A stretch of DNA of 64,000 bases from Sphingomonas gei (GCF_004792685.1 NZ_SRXT01000002.1:652498-716497), one strand, 5' to 3'; numbered from the stretch's first letter, positions 52,192-61,282 are shown. Program-made: numbers and translations. Notes: generated by a model from the letters alone, not told the origin.

Positions 52192-53406
52192 TCAGCCGCC
52201 CTTCTTGGCGGTGGCGCCTTGCGCGCCTTGGCCTTCTTGGGGCGCCTCGATCTTCTGCGGCGTAGTGACGGGGACCGGACGGATCTCGGCGTCGGGACGC
52301 AGATTGGCGGTGCCCTGGACGATCACCTTGTCGCCCGGCGCAAGGCCCTGGGTGACCACCCAGTTCGCACCAATCGTGCGCTCGGCGACGACGGTGCGCG
52401 CGACCGCGCGGTTACCCGGGCCGACGACATAGACCGTGGCGTTACCACGCGGATCGCGCGACAGCCCGGCCTGCGGCACGAGGAAGGCCTGCTTGTTGAT
52501 CGCCTGCGAGAAGGCGGCGCGGGCGAACATGCCCGGCAGCAATATGCCCTCCGGGTTCGGGAAGCGCGCACGCAGCGTCACTGTCCCGGTATTGGCGTTG
52601 ACCATCACTTCGGCGAACTCGACCGTCCCGGTCTGACCATAGTCGCTGCCGTCCTCGAGCTTGAGGCGGACGACGGCGCTGGCCGGGGCAAGCCCGCCCT
52701 GCGCGAGCGACTTGCGCAATGCGAGCATGTCGGCACTCGATTGCTGGATATCGACATAGATCGGGTCGAGCCGCTGGATCACCGCGAGCGGGTCGGTCTG
52801 GTTGGTGGTGACCAGTGCGCCTTCGGTGAACAGCGAGCGGCCGATCCGGCCGGTGATCGGCGCGGGCACCTTGGTGAAGCGCAAATTGATCTGCGCGGTG
52901 CGCAGCTGGGCATTGTTCTGCGCCACAGCAGCCGCCGCCTGGCGCGCCTGGGCTGCGGCGTCGGTATAATCCTGCTGGCTCACCGCCTCCATCTTGGCGA
53001 GCGGGCGATAGCGATCGGCGCGGATCCGTGCCGCCTCCGCCGTGGCGCGTGCGCTTTGGAGGTTGGCTTCGGCCTCGGACGCCTGCGCCTGATAGAGGCT
53101 GGGATCGATCTGGTAGAGCGTCTGGCCCGCGCGGACGATCGATCCCTCGGTGAAGAATCGCCGCCGGACGATGCCGGCGACCTGGGGCCGCACTTCGGAC
53201 ATCTGGAAGGCGGTCACCCGGCCGGAGAGCTCGGTGACGACCGGGACGCTCGTCGGCTGCACGACGACGAAGCCGACCTGCACCGGGCCGGTCTGCTCGT
53301 GGCCGCCCTTTTTCTGCGCGCCGCCGCCGCCGCAGCCGGTGAGCAGAAGCGCCACAGCAAGCGCGGTGGCCGATAGGCCGGAGAGGTTCAAAGGTTTCAG
53401 ATTCAA
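52192..53406 (-). CDS. RND efflux periplasmic adaptor (AcrA/MexA-like lipoprotein)
   Basis: A 404-residue membrane fusion protein. The lipoprotein signal ends in ALLLTGC, followed by the lipoyl half (VTELSGRVTAFQMSEVRPQVAGIV), a coiled-coil hairpin with repeated Ala/Gln residues (residues about 100-175), a beta-barrel and a membrane-proximal domain. A TTG at 53406 is the first possible start; a TTG five codons later is also possible and no ATG or GTG fits. Poor starts like this limit translation. It is the first gene of the efflux operon, and its promoter region holds a palindrome and direct repeats. Confidence 0.9.
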   Translation of the reverse strand: MNLKPLNLSGLSATALAVALLLTGCGGGGAQKKGGHEQTGPVQVGFVVVQPTSVPVVTELSGRVTAFQMSEVRPQVAGIVRRRFFTEGSIVRAGQTLYQIDPSLYQAQASEAEANLQSARATAEAARIRADRYRPLAKMEAVSQQDYTDAAAQARQAAAAVAQNNAQLRTAQINLRFTKVPAPITGRIGRSLFTEGALVTTNQTDPLAVIQRLDPIYVDIQQSSADMLALRKSLAQGGLAPASAVVRLKLEDGSDYGQTGTVEFAEVMVNANTGTVTLRARFPNPEGILLPGMFARAAFSQAINKQAFLVPQAGLSRDPRGNATVYVVGPGNRAVARTVVAERTIGANWVVTQGLAPGDKVIVQGTANLRPDAEIRPVPVTTPQKIEAPQEGQGAQGATAKKGG

Positions 53407-53510
53407 TTCGCAGACCCGCTCGTAGCGCCTTGGAGGCGGCGCAGTTCAGTTCCGAAACTCGCCCATAGGACAGCTGGTTGCGCGGCGACTAGGGAAGAAA
53501 TGTATCAGAG

Positions 53511-53523
53511 TGTGTCAGACACA
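53511..53523. promoter_or_regulatory. Palindrome TGTGTCAGACACA upstream of the efflux operon
   Basis: A perfect 13-bp palindrome (6-bp arms around A) lies 105 bp upstream of the adaptor start. Its size and position suit a TetR- or MarR-type repressor site. No such regulator gene is in the window, so the regulator would be encoded elsewhere. Confidence 0.4.
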
Positions 53524-53524
53524 A

Positions 53525-53554
53525 TCCGGATACACGATAGGTCCGGATACACGA
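53525..53554. repeat. 13-bp direct repeat TCCGGATACACGA
   Basis: Two perfect copies at 53525-53537 and 53542-53554 have a 17-bp period, next to the palindrome at 53511-53523 and touching the terminator-like palindrome at 53553. Tandem spacing of this type can be an activator or response-regulator site. Confidence 0.55.
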
Positions 53555-53586
53555 AAGGCCGTTTCCCCGCGGGGAAACGGCCTTTC
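53553..53586. terminator. Strong palindrome, probable intrinsic terminator of the small transcript
   Basis: A 34-bp perfect palindrome has 16-bp arms GAAAGGCCGTTTCCCC and GGGGAAACGGCCTTTC around a central GC. The arms end in TTTC on either strand, so the T-tract is short. It follows the 23-codon frame by 40 bp and precedes the efflux operon by about 147 bp. A 6-bp-arm hairpin (GTCGCT/AGCGAC, 53595-53612) lies immediately before it on the minus strand. Confidence 0.65.
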
Positions 53587-53625
53587 CATTGTCAGTCGCT
53601 GCGGCGAGCGACCATAATCAATGCC

Positions 53626-53697
53626 TCAGCAAGCGGCTCCGACGAAGCCGACCGAACCCTGAGTGCGCGCCGCAGACGGCGTAAGACAATGAGACAT
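53626..53697 (-). CDS. Candidate 23-residue leader peptide or small protein
   Basis: On the minus strand AAGGAGGTGATC, complementary to the anti-Shine-Dalgarno end of 16S rRNA over 12 bases, precedes an ATG at 53697 by 2 nt (7 nt from the GGAGG core). The frame reads MSHCLTPSAARTQGSVGFVGAAC and stops at 53626; an upstream in-frame ATG would add six residues. A seven-codon frame (ATG at 53615, stop at 53592) and a strong palindrome follow. It lies between hisS (divergent) and the RND operon on the same strand. No known family is recognised. It could be a leader peptide, a small protein or part of an sRNA. Confidence 0.4.
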   Translation of the reverse strand: MSHCLTPSAARTQGSVGFVGAAC

Positions 53698-53806
53698 TCG
53701 ATCACCTCCTTCCATGTTGTTGAACTCGAACGGGAATATGGGCGGATCGCGACGCGTTTAAAGGGAGTGGCGCAAATTTTCTGAACGCCCTAGAAACCCG
53801 GCCGAA

Positions 53807-55051
53807 ATGGCACGTATCGAAACCCCCAAGCGCATCCGGGGCACCCAGGACATTTTCGGCGACGAGCAGCGGCGTTTCGCCACGGTGCTCGACACGTTCG
53901 ATCGCGTCAGGCGGCTCTATTGCTTCCAGCGGCTCGAGATTCCGATCTTCGAGGCGACCGGTGTATTCGCCCGCTCGATGGGCGAGACCAGCGACGTCGT
54001 CTCGAAGGAGATGTACACGTTCGAGGACCGCGGCGGCGATTCGTTGACCCTTCGCCCCGAATTCACCGCCGGCATCGCCCGCGCCTACATCACCGAGGGC
54101 TGGCAGCAATATGCGCCGCTCAAGCTCGCCACATCGGGCCCGGTGTTCCGCTACGAACGCCCGCAAAAAGGCCGTTTTCGCCAGTTCCACCAGATCGACG
54201 CCGAGATCATCGGCGCGGCCGAGCCGGCGGCGGACGTCGAATTGCTCGTGCTGGCTGACCAGCTGCTGAAGGAGCTCGGCATCGCCGAGGGCGTGACGCT
54301 CCAGCTCAACACCTTGGGCGACGCCGAGACCCGCGATGCATGGCGCACGGCTCTGGTCGCGCATTTCGAAGCGCACCGCTATGCGTTGTCCGAAGACAGC
54401 CAGGTCCGGCTCGACAAGAACCCGATGCGGATCCTCGATTCGAAGGACCCGCGCGACCGCCCGATCGCCGACAGCGCGCCCGATATCGACGCCTATCTTA
54501 CCGAGGAGGCCGCGGCCTTCTTCAAGGCAGTCACCGACGGCCTCGACGCGGCCGGGGTGCAATGGACCCGCAACAGCCGCCTCGTCCGCGGCCTCGATTA
54601 TTACCGCCACACCGCCTTCGAGTTCGTCACCGATCGGCTCGGCGCACAGGGCACGGTCCTTGCGGGCGGACGCTATGACGGCCTGATCGGCTCGCTCGGC
54701 GGTCCCGAAACGCCAGGCGTGGGCTGGGCAGCCGGTGTCGAGCGGCTGGCAATGCTGATTGAAGAGCCGGCGATCGAGCAAACCGACATAATCCTCGTTA
54801 TCGAAGAAGATCCGGCGTTGAATGTCGGCTTTCGAGCGCTGAAGCTGTTTCGCGAAAACGGGCTCTCCGCTGAAATGATCGCCACCGGTTCGCCGCGGAA
54901 AAGATACGACAAGGCACTGAAAGTCGGGGCGAAGGTTATCGTCTCCATTCGCGGAGATGGTGACTCATCGAATATCAGCACGCGGGCGGACACGGGCGTC
55001 CAGGAGCATGTGCAGGTCAAGGAATTGATTTTGCGGTTGGTCGGCGCATGA
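53807..55051 (+). CDS. hisS: Histidyl-tRNA synthetase
   Basis: A 414-residue class II aminoacyl-tRNA synthetase. Motif 1 includes [31 protein letters not shown], motif 2 is around [23 protein letters not shown], histidine-binding segments are [15 protein letters not shown] and [13 protein letters not shown], and motif 3 is [18 protein letters not shown]-terminal anticodon-binding domain begins near residue 325. Length is normal. The prfA start overlaps its stop (ATGA), giving a hisS-prfA-prmC translation operon typical of sphingomonads. Confidence 0.97.
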   Translation: MARIETPKRIRGTQDIFGDEQRRFATVLDTFDRVRRLYCFQRLEIPIFEATGVFARSMGETSDVVSKEMYTFEDRGGDSLTLRPEFTAGIARAYITEGWQQYAPLKLATSGPVFRYERPQKGRFRQFHQIDAEIIGAAEPAADVELLVLADQLLKELGIAEGVTLQLNTLGDAETRDAWRTALVAHFEAHRYALSEDSQVRLDKNPMRILDSKDPRDRPIADSAPDIDAYLTEEAAAFFKAVTDGLDAAGVQWTRNSRLVRGLDYYRHTAFEFVTDRLGAQGTVLAGGRYDGLIGSLGGPETPGVGWAAGVERLAMLIEEPAIEQTDIILVIEEDPALNVGFRALKLFRENGLSAEMIATGSPRKRYDKALKVGAKVIVSIRGDGDSSNISTRADTGVQEHVQVKELILRLVGA

Positions 55052-56121
55052 TCTCCATCCCCGCCGACCGCATCGCCGCGATCGAGGCACGCCGCGACGA
55101 GTTGCAGGCGCAGATGGCGACCGGCGAGTTGCCGGGCGACAAATACGTCCAGGTCTCCAAGGAATATGCCGAGCTCGAGCCGGTGGCGCAGGCCGCAGGC
55201 GAAGTCCGCCGGCTCCGCGCCGAGGCGGGCAGCCTCCAGCACATGACGCAGGATGCCGACGAAGAACTGCGAGCGATGGCAGTCGAGGAACTGCGCGCCA
55301 ACGACGCCGCGCTGGGCGCCGCCGAGCGGTTCCTCGCGCTGGCATTGCTGCCCCGCGACGCTGCCGACGAGCGCCCCGCGATGCTCGAGATCCGCGCCGG
55401 CGTCGGCGGGGACGAGGCGGCGTTGTTCGCCGGCGATCTGCTGCGCATGTACCAGCGTTATGCCGATCGCATGGGCTGGCGGATCGAGCTGATCACCGCA
55501 TCCGAATCGGAATATGGCGGCTATAAGGAAGTCGTGCTCAGCGTCACCGGCGTCGGCGTGTTCGCCAAATTGAAGTTCGAGAGCGGCGTCCACCGCGTTC
55601 AGCGCGTGCCCGCGACCGAGGCCGGCGGGCGCATCCACACTTCTGCGGCGACGGTAGCGGTGCTTCCCGAAGCCGAGGAAGCCGACATCAAGATCGACGA
55701 CAAGGACCTCCGGATCGACATCTATCGCGCCTCGGGGCCGGGCGGGCAGGGGGTCAACACCACCGATTCGGCGGTGCGGATCACGCATATTCCGACCAAC
55801 ACCGTCGTCATCCAGCAGGACGAGCGCTCGCAGCTCAAGAACAAGACCAAGGCGATGAAGGTGCTCCGCACGCGGCTGTACGAGGCCGAGCGCGAGCGGC
55901 TGAATTCGGCACGGGCGGGTGCGCGCCAGACGATGGTCGGCTCGGGCGACCGCTCCGAGCGCATCCGGACCTATAGTTATCCACAGGGCCGAGTGACCGA
56001 TCACCGCATCAACCTGACGCTCCACCGCCTGCCCGAAATCCTCGAAGGCGAGCTCGACGAACTGATCGGAGCGCTGACCGCGCAGGATGAAGCTGACCGG
56101 CTGGCCCAGCTGGATGGGTGA
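55048..56121 (+). CDS. prfA: Peptide chain release factor 1
   Basis: A 357-residue RF1. The GGQ motif is in [22 protein letters not shown] (near residue 232) and the stop-codon-reading PxT region precedes it around [20 protein letters not shown]. The N-terminal helical domain and C-terminal domain with [15 protein letters not shown] complete a normal RF1, recognising UAA and UAG. The start overlaps hisS; prmC, which methylates the GGQ glutamine, follows 9 bp downstream. Confidence 0.97.
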   Translation: MISIPADRIAAIEARRDELQAQMATGELPGDKYVQVSKEYAELEPVAQAAGEVRRLRAEAGSLQHMTQDADEELRAMAVEELRANDAALGAAERFLALALLPRDAADERPAMLEIRAGVGGDEAALFAGDLLRMYQRYADRMGWRIELITASESEYGGYKEVVLSVTGVGVFAKLKFESGVHRVQRVPATEAGGRIHTSAATVAVLPEAEEADIKIDDKDLRIDIYRASGPGGQGVNTTDSAVRITHIPTNTVVIQQDERSQLKNKTKAMKVLRTRLYEAERERLNSARAGARQTMVGSGDRSERIRTYSYPQGRVTDHRINLTLHRLPEILEGELDELIGALTAQDEADRLAQLDG

Positions 56122-56130
56122 CGGGCCGCT

Positions 56131-56943
56131 TTGATACGGGTAGCCCTCGCAGAAGCGGCGCAACGCCTCTCGGCCGTCACCGATACCCCCCGTCTCGACG
56201 CCGAACTCCTCATGGCCCACGCTCTAGGCATCCCGCGCCAGGACCTCCTCCTTCGCCACCTCGACGATGCCGTGCCGGCCACCTTCGAACCTCTCGTTCA
56301 GCGCCGCCTCACCCACGAGCCGATTGCCTATATCACCGGCACCCGCGCCTTCTGGACGATCGAGCTGCAGGTCGGTCCCGGCGCGCTGATCCCGCGGCCG
56401 GATAGCGAGACTCTGATCGAGACCGCGATCGACTATTTCGACGAGCGCGCGCCGACGCGAATCCTCGATCTCGGCACCGGCCCCGGCACCCTGTTGCTCG
56501 CTGCGCTCGATCAGTGGCCCGAAGCGCGCGGGATCGGCGTCGACTCGTCGGAGCGGGCGCTGGAATATGGGCGCAGCAACGCCGATCGCCTCGGCATGGG
56601 GCACCGCGCCGAATTCCGCCTCGGCGACTGGGCGCTCGGCATCGACGGCCAGTTCGATCTCATCCTCGCCAACCCCCCTTATATCGGCACGCAAGAGCAG
56701 CTCCCGGCCGAGGTTCGCGACCATGAGCCGGCCTCGGCACTGTTCGCCGGTGTCGATGGTCTCGACGACTATCGCCGCATCATTCCCGCGCTCCCCGATC
56801 TTCTCCTTCCAGGCGGTGCGGCGCTCCTCGAGATTGGCTGGACCCAGGCCAAAGCCGTTTCCGCGCTGGGGCTCCGGAGCGGGCTGTTGCCCGCGGTCCA
56901 TAGCGATCTTGGAGGACGTCCCCGCGTGGTACTACTTACTTGA
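56131..56943 (+). CDS. prmC: Release-factor glutamine methyltransferase
   Basis: A 270-residue class I methyltransferase that N5-methylates the glutamine of the RF1/RF2 GGQ motif. It has the N-terminal helical domain (DTPRLDAELLMAHALGI), the YITGTRAFW segment, SAM-binding ILDLGTGPGTLLLAAL and the signature ILANPPYIG. A TTG at 56131 is the only start after the prfA stop that keeps the full N-terminal domain; no ATG or GTG is in frame there. It is third in hisS-prfA-prmC. Confidence 0.94.
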   Translation: MIRVALAEAAQRLSAVTDTPRLDAELLMAHALGIPRQDLLLRHLDDAVPATFEPLVQRRLTHEPIAYITGTRAFWTIELQVGPGALIPRPDSETLIETAIDYFDERAPTRILDLGTGPGTLLLAALDQWPEARGIGVDSSERALEYGRSNADRLGMGHRAEFRLGDWALGIDGQFDLILANPPYIGTQEQLPAEVRDHEPASALFAGVDGLDDYRRIIPALPDLLLPGGAALLEIGWTQAKAVSALGLRSGLLPAVHSDLGGRPRVVLLT

Positions 56944-57199
56944 AACCGAAGTACCGGTGCCCCATATTTCCTCTTGGAGATTGGTGCTCCACGGGCTAAG
57001 ACAGCGCCGGGGCGAGGCACTTTCAACCAAGTTGTTGAAACATAGGGCTAAGGCTCACTCCATGGTCATGTGTGCCGCTGCAGTCCGGCGGCCATGGCGA
57101 GCGGAAGTGCCGGGATCGGCGCTGTCCGCAATTGCAACGCGCATCCGGGACCCCGATGGATCGACGGACGGCTTTAGTAGACAGGACATACAGACCTTG
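56944..57199 (+). promoter_or_regulatory. Leader region of the DUF4167 gene with an inverted repeat
   Basis: This 256-bp gap holds no gene. TTTCAAC at 57021-57027 is inverted as GTTGAAA at 57034-57040, which may be an operator or small hairpin in the promoter region. No further structure is clear. Confidence 0.3.
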
Positions 57200-58099
57200 A
57201 TGAACAATCGTCAGGCTAATAACGGTCGCCGTCGCGGCCGTGGTGGTCAACAGCGCCAGGGTGGCGGCGGCAGCAGTCCCAACCAGGGCAATGGCAACCG
57301 GATCGACAATCGCGCCCGCGGCAACGCCGCGCAGCTGCTCGAAAAATACAAGAACCTTGCGCGCGATGCGCAGATGCAGGGCGATCGGGTCAACGCCGAA
57401 TATTATCTCCAGTTCGCGGATCATTATTTCCGGGTGCTGAGCGAAACGCGCACGCGCTTCGAAGAGGCGAACCCGAACCAGCCGCAGCAGCGCCGCCCGA
57501 GCAACGACATCGACGGCGACGACGAGGATTTCGACTTCGAGGCCGAGGGCAACCGCAGCGACGAGCCGCAGCGCGACGATCGCCCGCAGCAACGCGACGA
57601 CCGTCCGCAGCAGCGCGAGCCACGCTACGAGCGCGAGCCCCGCCAGGACCGCGAAGCGCGTCCCGATCGCGAGCCGCGCCCGGATCGCGAACCGCGTCAA
57701 GACCGTGAAGCGCGCCCGGATCGCGAGCCCCGCCCGGACCGTGAACCCCGCCAGGACCGCGAGCCGCGCGAGGGTCGTCGCGACCGTCGCCCGAACGCCA
57801 ACGGCGTCAATGGCCATGGCAACGGTCTTCAGGCTGAGGCACCGCAAGCCGCGGCCCCCGAGCTCTTCGCCGAGCAGCGCGAGCCTGCCGAGGAGCGTCC
57901 GCGCGCCACGCGCGGTCGCGGTCGTCCGCGTCGCGAAGACAGCGTCGAGGCCGATGCGCCGCAGGGCATCGACGCCGCCATCCTGCCTCCGGCCTTCGGC
58001 ATCGAGGCGATTGCCGCCAACGATGCCGAGGAAGCGCCAAAGAAGCCGCGCCGCCGCCGTGCCAAGGCCGACGACGTGGAAGTGCCGCCGGCTGCCTGA
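57200..58099 (+). CDS. DUF4167 protein with Arg/Asp-rich low-complexity tail
   Basis: A 299-residue alphaproteobacterial protein. The N-terminus is basic and glycine-rich (NNGRRRGRGGQQRQGGGG), followed by the DUF4167 core (residues about 40-80, ARGNAAQLLEKYKNLARDAQMQGDRVNAEYYLQFADHYFRVL), an acidic patch and a long run of six-residue repeats of the REPRPD/REPRQD type. The core suggests an RNA-binding or ribosome-associated role, which is unproven. It regularly follows prmC in this group. The repeats and the basic C-terminus (KKPRRRRAK) predict disorder. Repeat number probably varies among strains. Confidence 0.88.
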   Translation: MNNRQANNGRRRGRGGQQRQGGGGSSPNQGNGNRIDNRARGNAAQLLEKYKNLARDAQMQGDRVNAEYYLQFADHYFRVLSETRTRFEEANPNQPQQRRPSNDIDGDDEDFDFEAEGNRSDEPQRDDRPQQRDDRPQQREPRYEREPRQDREARPDREPRPDREPRQDREARPDREPRPDREPRQDREPREGRRDRRPNANGVNGHGNGLQAEAPQAAAPELFAEQREPAEERPRATRGRGRPRREDSVEADAPQGIDAAILPPAFGIEAIAANDAEEAPKKPRRRRAKADDVEVPPAA

Positions 58100-58177
58100 T
58101 TTCTAATCCGCGTCGGGCTAGCCCTTCGCGACCAACCTGCTAGCATCCTCCCTCGGAACAGACCGGGGGAGGATGCT

Positions 58178-59566
58178 TTGCGTTGGACGGCTCTTATCGT
58201 GGCGGCCACGGCTCCGCTTGCCGCGCACGCCCAAACCCAGCCGGCATCGGTGCCCGCGCCCGACCAGACCGCGCAGGGGGATGTCTCGGTCACCATTTAT
58301 CAGAACGGCCAGTCGCTGGTGCAGGACGTGCGCCGGCTCGATCTGCCCGCCGGCCGCACGCGGCAGGAATTCGCTGACGTATCCGCGCAGATCCGCTCGG
58401 AGACGGTCACGCTCTCGGGGCCCGGCCTCGGCATCGTCGAGCAGAATTTCGACTATGACCTGCTGTCGCCCGACAAACTGATGGAAAAGGCAGTAGGATC
58501 GGTCGTCACCATCGTGCGCACCAATCCGGCGACCGGCGGCGAGACGCGCGAGCAGGCGCGGGTGCTCGCGGCCAATGGCGGCATCGTCCTCCAGATCGGC
58601 AACCGCATCGAAGTGCTGCGCGACGACGGGCTGCCGGTGCGGGTGATCTTCGACAAGGTCCCCGAGAATCTGCGCGCCCGTCCGACTTTGTCGGTGACGC
58701 TGCAGGCGGCGGCTGCAGGGCGCATTCCCGCGACGCTGACCTATCTCACTCCCGGCCTCGGCTGGACCAGCGACTATGTGATGCTGTTCGACGAGGCCAA
58801 GAGCGCGATCGACATGCAGGGCTGGGTGACGCTGACAAACAACACCGGCACCAATTATCGCAACGCCGACGTGCTGCTCGTCGCCGGCAATCCCAATCAG
58901 AGCTTCTCGCAGCTCGGCGATTCGACGATCGAGCAAGCCGGCACCGAAACCAGCCAACGCGAGAAACTGGGCGACTATTACCTCTATCCGCTCGGCGAGC
59001 GGACGACGATCGCCAATGCCCAGCAGAAGCAGGTCAGCTTCCTCGACGTCAAGAACACGCCGGCCCGCAAGACCTACGAATGGATCAACGGCTGGCTCGA
59101 GACTCAGTCCGATCCGCGCAGCGCGTCGACCGTGCTCAAATTCTCGACCTCGCGGAATGGCGGGCTGGGCGATCAGCTGCCGTCGGGAGTGATCCGGGTC
59201 TATATGCGCGATGCGCGCGGCGACCCGCAGTTCATCGGCGAGAGCCGGGTGGCTGCGGCGCCGATGGGGTCGGCGATGTCGATCCGCACCGGCGAGGCAT
59301 TCGACGTCAAGGGCGCAGCGGTGCTGGTCGAGCGCAAGCGGCTGTCCTCGTCGCGCTGGCGCACTTCGATGCGCTATGATTTCACCAACGCGCGGCCGGC
59401 GCCGGTGACGGTCGATCTCGCCCAGAATGGGTTGTGGGGCGACGTCCGCCTGGTCGAGCAGAGCCTGGTGGGCGAGCGTGTCTCTGCCGAAAGGATGGAG
59501 TGGAAGGTGCCGGTGCCCGCCAATGGCAAGGCGTCGGTGACCGTGGTGTTCGACACGCGCTACTGA
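58178..59566 (+). CDS. DUF4139-like exported protein
   Basis: A 462-residue protein with signal peptide (ALIVAATAPLAAHAQ). An N-terminal beta domain (VSVTIYQNGQSLVQDVRRLDLPAGR) and C-terminal DUF4139 beta domain (PGLGWTSDYVMLFDEAKSAIDMQGWVTLTNNTGTNYRNADVLLVAG) are visible, ending VPVPANGKASVTVVFDTRY. Its role is unknown; the fold suggests an envelope or adhesive function. A TTG at 58178 follows GGGGGAGG and is the best start, since no ATG is in frame before the signal peptide. It is coupled to a second DUF4139 gene (TGATG). Confidence 0.78.
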   Translation: MRWTALIVAATAPLAAHAQTQPASVPAPDQTAQGDVSVTIYQNGQSLVQDVRRLDLPAGRTRQEFADVSAQIRSETVTLSGPGLGIVEQNFDYDLLSPDKLMEKAVGSVVTIVRTNPATGGETREQARVLAANGGIVLQIGNRIEVLRDDGLPVRVIFDKVPENLRARPTLSVTLQAAAAGRIPATLTYLTPGLGWTSDYVMLFDEAKSAIDMQGWVTLTNNTGTNYRNADVLLVAGNPNQSFSQLGDSTIEQAGTETSQREKLGDYYLYPLGERTTIANAQQKQVSFLDVKNTPARKTYEWINGWLETQSDPRSASTVLKFSTSRNGGLGDQLPSGVIRVYMRDARGDPQFIGESRVAAAPMGSAMSIRTGEAFDVKGAAVLVERKRLSSSRWRTSMRYDFTNARPAPVTVDLAQNGLWGDVRLVEQSLVGERVSAERMEWKVPVPANGKASVTVVFDTRY

Positions 59567-61146
59567 TGCGTCGCCTCCTCCTCGTCCTCTCGCTGCTGTC
59601 CACCGCTTCGCCCGCGGCGGCGCAGGCTTTGGTCGAATCCGACAGGATCGATGCGGTTTCGGTGACGCTCTATCGCGATCCGGGCCGCGGCGCGGGCGCG
59701 ATCCCGGCCGGGGGCTGGCCCGGCGGCTATGCCCTGGTCACCGAGACCCGGACGATCCGCGTGCCGGCGGGCAAATCGGTGATCCGCTTCGTCGGCGTGT
59801 CCGAAGGGATGATGCCCGAGACCGCGATCGTCACCGGCCTGCCGCAACAGGTCGGCGAGAAGAACCGCGATGCGCGGCTGCTGTCGCCCGCGGCGCTGAT
59901 CGATGCGTATCTGAAACGGCGCGTCACGATACGCCGTACCAACCGCGCGACCGGCAAGGTCACCGAAGGCGAGGCGATCATCCAGTCGGGGCCGGGCGGC
60001 GGCGTGCTGCTCACCACCGAGTCCGGAGTCGAAGCGCTGGGCTGTTCGGGGCTGCCCGAGGCGCTGCGTTATCCCGGAGTGCCGGCGGACCTGTCTGCGA
60101 AGCCAACCTTGTCGGTCACGACAGACAGCGCGGCGGATGCGACGGTAACGGTCCAGCTCTCCTATCTCGCGCAGGGGTTCGACTGGTCGGCCAATTATGT
60201 CGCGCAGGTCGCCGAGGATGGCGAGACGCTCGACCTGTTCGCCTGGCTGACCGTCGCCAATGGCGGCAGCCAGGGCTTTGCCGGCGCGCGCGCCAATGCC
60301 GTGGCGGGTGCCCCCAACAAGGAAGCCGCCGCGGTTCTGCCGAAAGGCCCCGTGCCCGAACTTCACCTGCGCTGCTGGCCGATGGATACTACCAGCACCT
60401 ATCCGCGCTGGAGCGTCGAACGGATGCCGCCAACGGTCGATGGCATTATGGCCGAGGATGTCGGCAGTTTCGATGATATCGTCGTCTCGGGCATGCGACG
60501 AAGAGCGCCGATGATGGTGGCGGCACCCGCACCGGCGCCGGTACCGGTGATGATGGCGCAGCAGGAAGAGCTCGGCGACCTCAAGCTCTACCGCATCCCC
60601 GAGCCCGTCACCGTCGCCGCGCAGAGCCGCAAGCAAGTCGCGATGATCGACCGCAAGAAGGTGGGCTTCGCGCGCGTCTATACCGGCGTTTTTCGCCAGT
60701 TCGGATACAGCCCGTCCAGCGGTGTCGCTCCGAATTTCGAGGCCGCGCGAATTCTGCGCACCCGCAATGTCGACGAACAGGGCCTCGGGCTTCCGCTGCC
60801 CGCCGGCAGGGTAGCGGTCTTCGAGCGCGCGCGCGAAGAAACGCTGCTGGTCGGCGAGAGCAATCTGGGCGATCGCGCGATTGGCGAGGAAGTCGAGTTC
60901 GCTACCGGCCAAAGCAGCGATCTGCGCTACACGATCGTCCCGCGTCCGCCTTCGAAGAAGCGTCAGCCGTTCGTCGTCGAAGTCACCAATGCGCGTGCCA
61001 CTCCCGAGACCTTCGAGATGCCGATCCCCTATAAGCTGGCCACTGATGCGACGCTGATCGAACGCAAGGGCGTCAAGACATGGCGGGTGGTGGTTCCGGC
61101 CAACGGCACCGCCCGGCTCGAATTCGCGCTCAGGCTGGAGCGCTAG
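59566..61146 (+). CDS. DUF4139-like exported protein with internal TonB-box-like motif
   Basis: A 526-residue paralogue of the upstream gene with signal peptide MRRLLLVLSLLSTASPAAAQ. Family segments are VTLYRDPGRG, the SYLAQGFDWSANYVAQVAEDGETLDLFAWLTVANGG core and the C-terminal VVPANGTARLEFALRLER. Between them, around residues 297-312, is FDDIVVSGMRRR, much like the DIVVTG.R segment at the start of TonB-dependent receptors, followed by a Met/Pro/Ala-rich linker. A cysteine pair (GCSGLP and LRCWPMD) could form a disulphide. Function is unknown; it is probably periplasmic. Confidence 0.75.
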   Translation: MRRLLLVLSLLSTASPAAAQALVESDRIDAVSVTLYRDPGRGAGAIPAGGWPGGYALVTETRTIRVPAGKSVIRFVGVSEGMMPETAIVTGLPQQVGEKNRDARLLSPAALIDAYLKRRVTIRRTNRATGKVTEGEAIIQSGPGGGVLLTTESGVEALGCSGLPEALRYPGVPADLSAKPTLSVTTDSAADATVTVQLSYLAQGFDWSANYVAQVAEDGETLDLFAWLTVANGGSQGFAGARANAVAGAPNKEAAAVLPKGPVPELHLRCWPMDTTSTYPRWSVERMPPTVDGIMAEDVGSFDDIVVSGMRRRAPMMVAAPAPAPVPVMMAQQEELGDLKLYRIPEPVTVAAQSRKQVAMIDRKKVGFARVYTGVFRQFGYSPSSGVAPNFEAARILRTRNVDEQGLGLPLPAGRVAVFERAREETLLVGESNLGDRAIGEEVEFATGQSSDLRYTIVPRPPSKKRQPFVVEVTNARATPETFEMPIPYKLATDATLIERKGVKTWRVVVPANGTARLEFALRLER

Positions 61147-61169
61147 GACGGGTCCATTTCGACTGCTTC

Positions 61170-61252
61170 GTTCCCCTGCGAAAGCAGGGCCCCAGGTCAC
61201 AAGCGGTGCGCTCTGGGCTCTGGGCTCTGGGCCTCTGCTTTCGCAGGGGAAC
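61170..61252. repeat. REP-like inverted repeat with 7-bp tandem insert
   Basis: Arms GTTCCCCTGCGAAAGCAG (61170-61187) and CTGCTTTCGCAGGGGAAC (61235-61252) are a perfect inverted pair. The loop contains three tandem copies of CTCTGGG (61211-61231). It lies between the DUF4139 gene and the convergent small membrane protein gene. Confidence 0.9.
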
Positions 61253-61282
61253 CGAATTGCTTCAATGAAACTGGAACAGACT

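Noticed and set aside
53500..53784. A 94-codon plus-strand frame upstream of hisS
   Set aside because: No Shine-Dalgarno, low-complexity arginine run, and it crosses the terminator-like palindrome; the minus strand carries the better signals.
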